Assembly: GCA_003427395.1 (NCBI GenBank)
Contig: BFEA01000656.1
Coordinates: forward strand, 381,513-404,202
From: Chara braunii
Lineage: Eukaryota > Streptophyta > Charophyceae > Charales > Characeae
Reading direction: 5' to 3'
DNA: 22,690 bases
Shown here piece by piece: positions 18,127 through 22,690 of the stretch. The notes beneath the pieces were generated by a model. It was not told the origin of the DNA. It ran no database searches and worked only from the letters and a program-made list of their open reading frames with translations. The translations under genes were made by a program, and so were the position numbers. The number at the start of each line of letters is the position of its first letter. The stretch's first letter is position 1.

Positions 18127-18550
18127 ACCACCAGTACACCCGGCCTGCAGGTGCCTTACTGCACACCAAGCGGTGCACGTTTTTTCTTTTTTGGCTGCTG
18201 CCGCCAGCCACTAAGGTCCGGTAGGCCGAGGGGAGAGAGATAGATGAACCATCAAAGCAACACAAGTTGAAAACGGACACAAGTCTGTTGCCAGGAATGT
18301 AGACGAAGAAACAGACCAGAGACAAACGAAAAGAGAAATCCCCTGAGCGCAATAGTGCGTAAGATAGGAGTGAAAAACAATACAGGAAATTGACACGAAT
18401 GCGTCGTAAGCAATAAGCGCGCTGGCGAAAATACCCGACACGTGTTTCAACTGACTCTCCAGTGTCGGTCTTCCTCAGGGGTAAAGCCTCCAAATTTTTT
18501 GTAGGTGACGAGTTTCTTATTCAATGAGGCTGGGGCCGTGTACTGGCGGT
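18127..18550. mobile_element. TIR element 1 inserted in U2 (424 bp)
   Basis: The terminal inverted repeats ACCACCAGTACAC (18127-18139) and, inverted, ACCGCCAGTACAC (18538-18550) differ at one of 13 positions. Exact TTAAA pentamers flank it at 18122-18126 and 18551-18555 (TTTAA in U2 sense). The interior has a strong hairpin (ACCGACAC with GTGTCGGGT, around 18437-18470) but no transposase. TTAA-like targets recall piggyBac, yet the termini do not, so the superfamily is open. Confidence 0.78.
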
Positions 18551-18608
18551 TTAAACTGATCAGAACAGATACTACACTTGATCTTAGCCAAAAGGCTGAG
18601 AAAGGTAA
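18551..18608 (-). ncRNA. U2: U2 snRNA, 5' portion
   Basis: The minus strand contains the most conserved stretch of spliceosomal U2: TTTTGGCTAAGATCAAGTG, then TAGTATCTGTTC, then ATCAGTTTAA. It includes the branch-point-pairing GTAGTA (18575-18570) intact. U2 base-pairs with intron branch points and with U6. Two changes fall at usually invariant sites (CAGCC for CGGCC and CTGATC for CTTATC), and the RNA is broken after UUUAA by about 600 bp of inserted elements. This copy is therefore most likely a pseudogene. Confidence 0.93.
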
Positions 18609-18664
18609 ACATTCTCCGTCAAATCATATATCGAAGTGAATGGCCATGAAATGATATGAAGTAG
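18604..18664 (-). promoter_or_regulatory. Candidate U2 promoter block, copy B
   Basis: Directly upstream of the U2 start on the minus strand lie CATTTCATGGCCATTCACTTC and a TATA-like GATATATGATTT about 25-30 bp before TTACCTTTCTC. This matches the upstream-element-plus-TATA layout of plant pol II snRNA genes, although the block is not the land-plant USE (RTCCCACATCG). It recurs at 17546-17609 and 18878-18938. Confidence 0.5.
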
Positions 18665-18677
18665 TCTGCCTATGTTA

Positions 18678-18843
18678 AGGGCCTCACCACACCACTGTCG
18701 AAATGAAAAAGGCAAGAGTGGTATCTTCCACAGAAAATGGAAAGATGCATCGGTACTATTCATAGCAACTGATGCATCTTGCCCCTCTCTGAGGGAACAT
18801 ACACTGACACTATCTAGTTTCGACAGTGGTGCAGCGAGGCCTT
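18678..18843. mobile_element. Foldback element, copy B (166 bp)
   Basis: Arms at 18678-18703 and 18818-18843 are inverted copies agreeing at 22 of 26 positions, with the shared core CACCACTGTCGAAA. The centre carries AAGATGCATC (18742-18751) and its inverse (18771-18780), the same central stem as copy A. The whole can fold into a long hairpin, as a small MITE would. It lies in the U2 upstream flank. Confidence 0.75.
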
Positions 18844-18877
18844 CATTCACCTCGCTCATCCCGAACTGGGCGACATT

Positions 18878-18938
18878 GGTATTAATATATCTGAATTATC
18901 CCAAAGCGACATGAACTGTGATGTTCCAGATGATGAAC
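18878..18938 (-). promoter_or_regulatory. snRNA-promoter-like block, copy C
   Basis: The minus strand reads TTCATCATCTGGAACATCAC, then TTCATGTCGCTTTGG, a TATA-like GATATATTAA, and ATACC, parallel to the blocks at 17546-17609 and 18604-18664. Sequence after ATACC is not U2 and runs into the arm of foldback copy B. Confidence 0.4.
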
Positions 18939-20350
18939 AGCCGGTTTTCGGTTTACTTTTTGACACTTTTCTTGCTGATCAGAGATTGACGCTTCTTCTT
19001 TTTTGTGCCTCTGTTTGTGTGTTGTCATGTTCGCTATACACAACTCCACACACCAAAAAAAAAACATGCCTGTAAGGAAACTTTTGTTTTCTTTCCCCTC
19101 CTTTTTGAATTTTTATCCCCTTCTGCGAGGGATAACGCCCTCAGCTGCCACCTGGGGGACCCTGCTCGACAAGCCGCCTGCCCGCCATAAGTGTAGGTGC
19201 TACTAGGCGGGCCTGCAATTTTGCGACGGCCTATTTTTGGCCTCTGTGGGCGCCAGACAGTTTTTTTCCAGGGTGCCAGTTGGTTGGGGAGGCCCTCTGT
19301 GACCGTGCTCTGAATAGAGGTCACCCAGGCAGCGGTGTGCGACATCACAACAAGGCCACGGGTCAATGAGGATGCAGCGACCAGCTCCAGCCACGTCATA
19401 CAGTTGGGGTTGCTCAACTGTTTCGTTCCAGGCCAGTATCTGAACTGGGCTTGGGCGCAGACACTTGGGCCCGACTGGAAACTTCTGGGCAGACGGGCCC
19501 CCACTGAATCTCCACTCGACACCAGGAGCACTACAGGCACCCAGGCCAGGCCGCCTGCTGAAACAAGCGCTCACAGGGCCGGTAGTAGCGACGGTGGAGG
19601 CGCATGCGGGCGCATTAGGTGTTGGGCGCTGCTGGGGGCAGTGCCAGAGCACAGCCAGCCATAGCCGGTCTGGGACTCAGGGGAAGGTCAGCGGGGCAAG
19701 GTGGTGGTCTTCGGGAAGAAGGACATCATGTGGGAGAAGACAAGGGTGGTGTAGAGAGCAAGAGGGGACATACCTGCTGGCGTGATGGTGGTCTTGCATG
19801 GCGAGATCTGCACATACATCGGTTCTGCTACTGAAGTCTTCCAGTTGCTGCTTCGTGGTTGTAGGCTAGTTAGTGCGTCCTGTGATCATAGTCTGGGCTG
19901 AGCGCCAGTAGGGAAAAGACATTGGGTACACTGTTGATGGTGGCGTGGATTGGGCTGACATTGAGAATTGAGTTCACTGTTTTGGTCTCCATTGGTGTGC
20001 AACGTGGTGCATTCTGCTTCCTGGGCGACGTGTAACTATTCGGCTTTCAATGTGATGTTCCATTCTGGATTTCTGTCATTCGCTCCTACTCATTTCCTTG
20101 CACTTCTCCCTTTTCGATGTTATAAAGAGGGTGACGGCACTGACGGCCTTGATATACCATCATCCAAGCAACTGGCCTCGGCAGGTAATCCAGAGTTGTG
20201 TTTGTTTATTTCTCTGATCTCGGGCAGGATTAGAACCGGTGCCTGTTGATCAACAGCTACATGGGTGTACCATTCACAGTCACATGGGCTGAGCTCGACC
20301 TCACAATTCTGAAAACGGTTTCTTCCTCATTCCTATTGGAGCATACTCAC
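18939..20350. other. No gene recognised
   Basis: AT-rich at first, then GC-rich from about 19130 to 19700. Overlapping open frames on both strands around 19200-19660 look like composition effects and match no family I know. A short hairpin (GCCCGCC at 19180-19186 with GGCGGGC at 19206-19212) is the only clear local structure. Confidence 0.4.
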
Positions 20351-20485
20351 ACCGTCTTCCCCCAAACACAACGCGCCGCATGTACTTGACCAGAAAGAAA
20401 GCTTTTATAAACCATCATGACTGTAATCGACGAACAAAGCTTGTATACATTCATGATGAGGATGCTGTTTTGGGGTGAAGACGGT
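20351..20485. mobile_element. Small foldback (MITE-like) element, 135 bp
   Basis: The left arm ACCGTCTTCCCCCAAA (20351-20366) and right arm (20469-20485) are inverted repeats with one indel. A second inverted pair, CATCATGA (20413-20420) and TCATGATG (20451-20458), lies inside. No target duplication was found, so mobility is not proven. Confidence 0.5.
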
Positions 20486-20585
20486 AGTGGTTTTTAGAGT
20501 GGGTCTGGGTAAGGCTTGTGCTTCACAGGTTGAGTTTAATGAACTTCAATCTTTTTTTTCTCTAATACTATAAAGGAAATAGAGG

Positions 20586-20610
20586 GTCTCGCGTGACGGT
20601 CCCACGCGAG
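20586..20610. other. Hairpin CTCGCGTG/CACGCGAG
   Basis: A perfect 8-bp stem with a 7-base loop, just left of the GC-rich tandem repeat. No downstream T run, so it is not a recognisable terminator. Confidence 0.5.
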
Positions 20611-20660
20611 CACCCGTCGCCACTGTTGGGAAAGGCCGAAACGGGCCCAGGGACCATGCG

Positions 20661-21285
20661 AGGAGCAGCGGGCGAAACGGCAGGCCTTCCTGATACGGCG
20701 GACAGAATTTTACCTGGGGCAGGGGGAAGATGCACGGGTTTTTTGTTTTGTTCGGGGGCGCGGGGGGCTTATACACGGGTTTTTTGTTTTGTTCCGGGGC
20801 GTGGGGGCCTTCGGGAATCTGAATTTTACGCGGAGTTCGGGGCAGATGCGCTGCTTTTTTTTTCTTTTCGGGCGGGGGCGGGGTGTCGGCCAGTCGGTCG
20901 TCAAAGATTCGGGATGCCGGCCTATCGGACCGTTGGTCCATCTGCATCGACCGCGGGGATGGGGTGATGTTCTGCATTGCGGGGGGTGGCGCGAGGAGCA
21001 GCGGGCGAAACGGCAGGCCTTCCTGATACGGCGGACTGAATTTTACCTGGGGCAGGGGGAAGATGCACGGGTTTTTTGTTTTGTTCCGGGGCGTGGGGGG
21101 CTTCAGGAATCTGAATTTTACGCGGAGTTCGGGGCAGATGCGCTGCTTTTTTTTTCTTTTCGGGCGGGGGCGGGGCGTCGGCCAGTCGGTCGTTGAAGAT
21201 TCGGGATGCCGGCCTATCGGACCGTTGGTCCATCTGCATCGACCGCGGGGATGGGGTGATGTTCTGCATTGCGGGGGGTGGCGCG
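20661..21285. repeat. GC-rich tandem repeat, two units (333 and 292 bp)
   Basis: Unit 1 (20661-20993) and unit 2 (20994-21285) are nearly identical, beginning AGGAGCAGCGGGCGAAACGG. The 41-bp difference is an internal tandem duplication in unit 1 of the segment starting CACGGGTTTTTTGTTTTGTT. Open frames on both strands repeat with the unit and are not credible genes. Confidence 0.9.
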
Positions 21286-22190
21286 GGGCTGCGGTGCGGG
21301 GGCGCGCGGTGAGATTTAGACAGAGAGACTTTCCAACCCCGCGGCTGATCGCCCCCCTGTTCGCCCCTCTCCTCAGCCGCAGCGTGGCTGCGGGGGGGTC
21401 CACTTGTTTAACTTAATGCAAGTAAGCCATTTCCTAATTTTCCTTGGTAAATTCTCTTGGGGCTCCACAGACCGCATTTTGAGATGAAACTTACGAAAGT
21501 AGCACCGTGTGGCTCTCACTGTGACACGAGGGAAGGGGAGGCGGGCGAAACCAGTGCTGGCATGGACGTCGTTTTGACGCGAGCAGTGTGATGTAAAATA
21601 CTTGGGAAACAAGAGGGGCGGATTCATCTTCAAAGTAAGTACGTTTTCAGTCCACCCCCTCTGCGCTCAGCCACGACACTGTTTCATTTCCGAACGTAAA
21701 GGCCGATGCACTGTTCTACCGGGGTGTGTATTTTTGCCTGGGGACGCGAACCTAAGTTACAAAAATCACAAAGCTAAGCCTGTGGAGCACAGCCGTAACT
21801 GTGCTCAGATAGTACAAATCTGCATGTAATGGAGTACAGACTCCCCCCCCTCTTCCTCAATCCTCAATTAGAAAAAACGAAGGAGTACCCTGCCCATGTG
21901 GCTGAATGGTATTGATAAACAAACAGACCTGAATTCAAACCCTCGACGATGGAGATTATGAATTATCTCCAGAGTCTAGGGGCGGGGGGGGCGGGGGAAG
22001 TACTAAGGATGCCCTCCCTTTATCCAGTTCAAGACAAAAAGAGGCAGCATTGAGTTTTGAGGGAGAGAGGATAAGCCTGGAGCAGGGTGGGTAGGGTAGG
22101 GGGCCATTACCGAGGGGGTGTAAGGGGGCCCAGGGGGTGCAAAAGGGACGCTTATTGGTGGTGGTGTGATTAGCAGCAGCAGATAACATA
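21286..22190. other. No gene recognised
   Basis: Mixed composition. A CCGCAGC/GCTGCGG hairpin lies near 21375-21392. A tRNA-like pair of boxes occurs at 21899-21942 (TGGCTGAATGGT, then ATTCAAACCC about 32 bp on), but no acceptor or anticodon stem could be drawn. It could be a decayed tRNA-derived SINE head. Confidence 0.35.
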
Positions 22191-22191
22191 C

Positions 22192-22598
22192 CGAGTTTTC
22201 TCGATGCTCCGCAGAAGGCGGGCAACCGTTGATATTTGCGGAAAGACTGATTGTGGTGGGTGCATGATGCCGACACAGGCCAGCAAGTATTCGTACAGCT
22301 GAAATCAAAGGCGATGAAGCGTAGAATGAGGGAGAGAGGTGTTGGAAGTGAGAAGCAAGAGCGTCCGCTGATGTCGTGTCCAGAAGGAGTGGCAGCAGAT
22401 CCTTGATGGAATTTGGGCTGATCACAGCTGTCCGGTTCTGATTGCCTGTCGAAGATGATGATGATGACAATTTCACCCTCGTGCAGGAAGTGGCGGCTAC
22501 CAGTCGTGCCAGGCAGGAAAGCGCACTTGCTCGAGCCGCGGCGACCAGGATGAGAGAGTTTCTGCCCGTCGATGATGGACCGTTCAACACTGAACAGC

Positions 22599-22690
<92 letters not shown>
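22192..22690 (-). CDS. Possible exon of an unknown host gene (partial)
   Basis: The minus frame is open from the window edge leftward to 22003. The part down to about 22192 has balanced, non-repetitive composition (SLILVAAARASALSCLARLV, then SIKDLLPLLLDTTSADALAS). At 22191-22186 the minus strand has GGTATGT, a good splice-donor sequence, beyond which the translation becomes proline-rich and noncoding-like. No in-frame ATG is visible, and upstream lies a CT repeat, as often seen in plant 5' leaders. I recognise no family. The frame could equally be chance, since a CT repeat cannot contain a stop. Confidence 0.3.
22601..22690. repeat. (GA)45 microsatellite at the window edge
   Basis: Ninety bases of uninterrupted GA run to the last base of the window, so the true length is unknown. 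It may be where an assembly or contig ended. Confidence 0.97.

Noticed and set aside
18420-18480. Hammerhead ribozyme in TIR element 1 (CTGAGGA followed later by GAAAC)
   Set aside because: The two core boxes exist, but the sequence between them does not form a contiguous stem II. The strong pairing (ACCGACAC with GTGTCGG) spans the second box instead.
19203-19652. 150-residue minus-strand protein
   Set aside because: GC-rich segment with overlapping open frames on both strands, no motif, no supporting context.
20546-21403. 285-residue Pro/Lys/Arg-rich minus-strand frame
   Set aside because: It runs through the GC-rich tandem units and repeats itself with them; the low-complexity content argues against a real gene.
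21899-21942. tRNA gene
   Set aside because: A- and B-box-like motifs are present, but no acceptor, anticodon or T stem can be paired. At most it is a decayed SINE head.
1-22690. CRISPR array, bacterial operons or prophage
   Set aside because: No spaced direct repeats of CRISPR type and no prokaryotic gene organisation. The content is plainly eukaryotic (LTR and LINE retroelements, U2 snRNA).

Overview
This window looks like repeat-dense nuclear DNA of a eukaryote, most likely a green-lineage (streptophyte) genome. Supporting signs are a Ty3/gypsy element primed by a plant-type initiator tRNA-Met site, several other transposon classes, a U2 spliceosomal RNA sequence, plant-type TTTAGGG interstitial telomere repeats, and long simple-sequence tracts. 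A charophyte alga such as Chara would fit, but that is inference; no taxonomic marker settles it. I see no intact host protein gene. One open frame at the right edge (22192-22690, minus) could be an exon.

Region 1 (1-11779) is a tandem pair of one Ty3/gypsy family on the minus strand. Reading right to left, the left unit has: a complete 1144-bp LTR (8571-9714), a primer binding site (8558-8570), gag with a CCHC knuckle, protease, reverse transcriptase, RNase H, a PHD-type zinc finger, integrase, two further unrecognised ORFs (A, 2468-1984, and B, 1987-368) joined by an ATGA stop/start overlap, a purine-rich tract, and the last 241 bp of a second LTR cut by the window edge. The same 8571-9714 LTR also ends a second, truncated unit (9715-11779) that retains only ORFs B and A. 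All coding parts are decayed by stops and frameshifts.

Region 2 (11779-14080) holds two broken retroelements on the plus strand. The first is the integrase C-terminus and chromodomain of a different gypsy lineage, with a probable LTR (12242-13140). The second is the 3' end of a LINE ORF2 with its zinc-binding domain.

Region 3 (14080-17145) is low-complexity and repeat DNA. It contains a 69-bp tandem duplication, a bare poly(A) insertion flanked by an 18-bp target duplication, CA repeats, a TCCGGA/13-bp repeat cluster, and a complete 737-bp non-autonomous DNA transposon (16400-17136) with terminal inverted repeats and an 8-bp target duplication.

Region 4 (17490-18940) is a U2 snRNA locus on the minus strand. 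The U2 sequence is split in its stem-loop IIa region by two adjacent terminal-inverted-repeat elements (17945-18121 and 18127-18550), each bordered by TTTAA-like target duplications. Around it lie three copies of a promoter-like block and two copies of a foldback element.

Region 5 (18940-22690) has no recognised gene. It contains a small foldback element (20351-20485), a GC-rich tandem repeat (20661-21285), and a (GA)45 tract running off the right edge.
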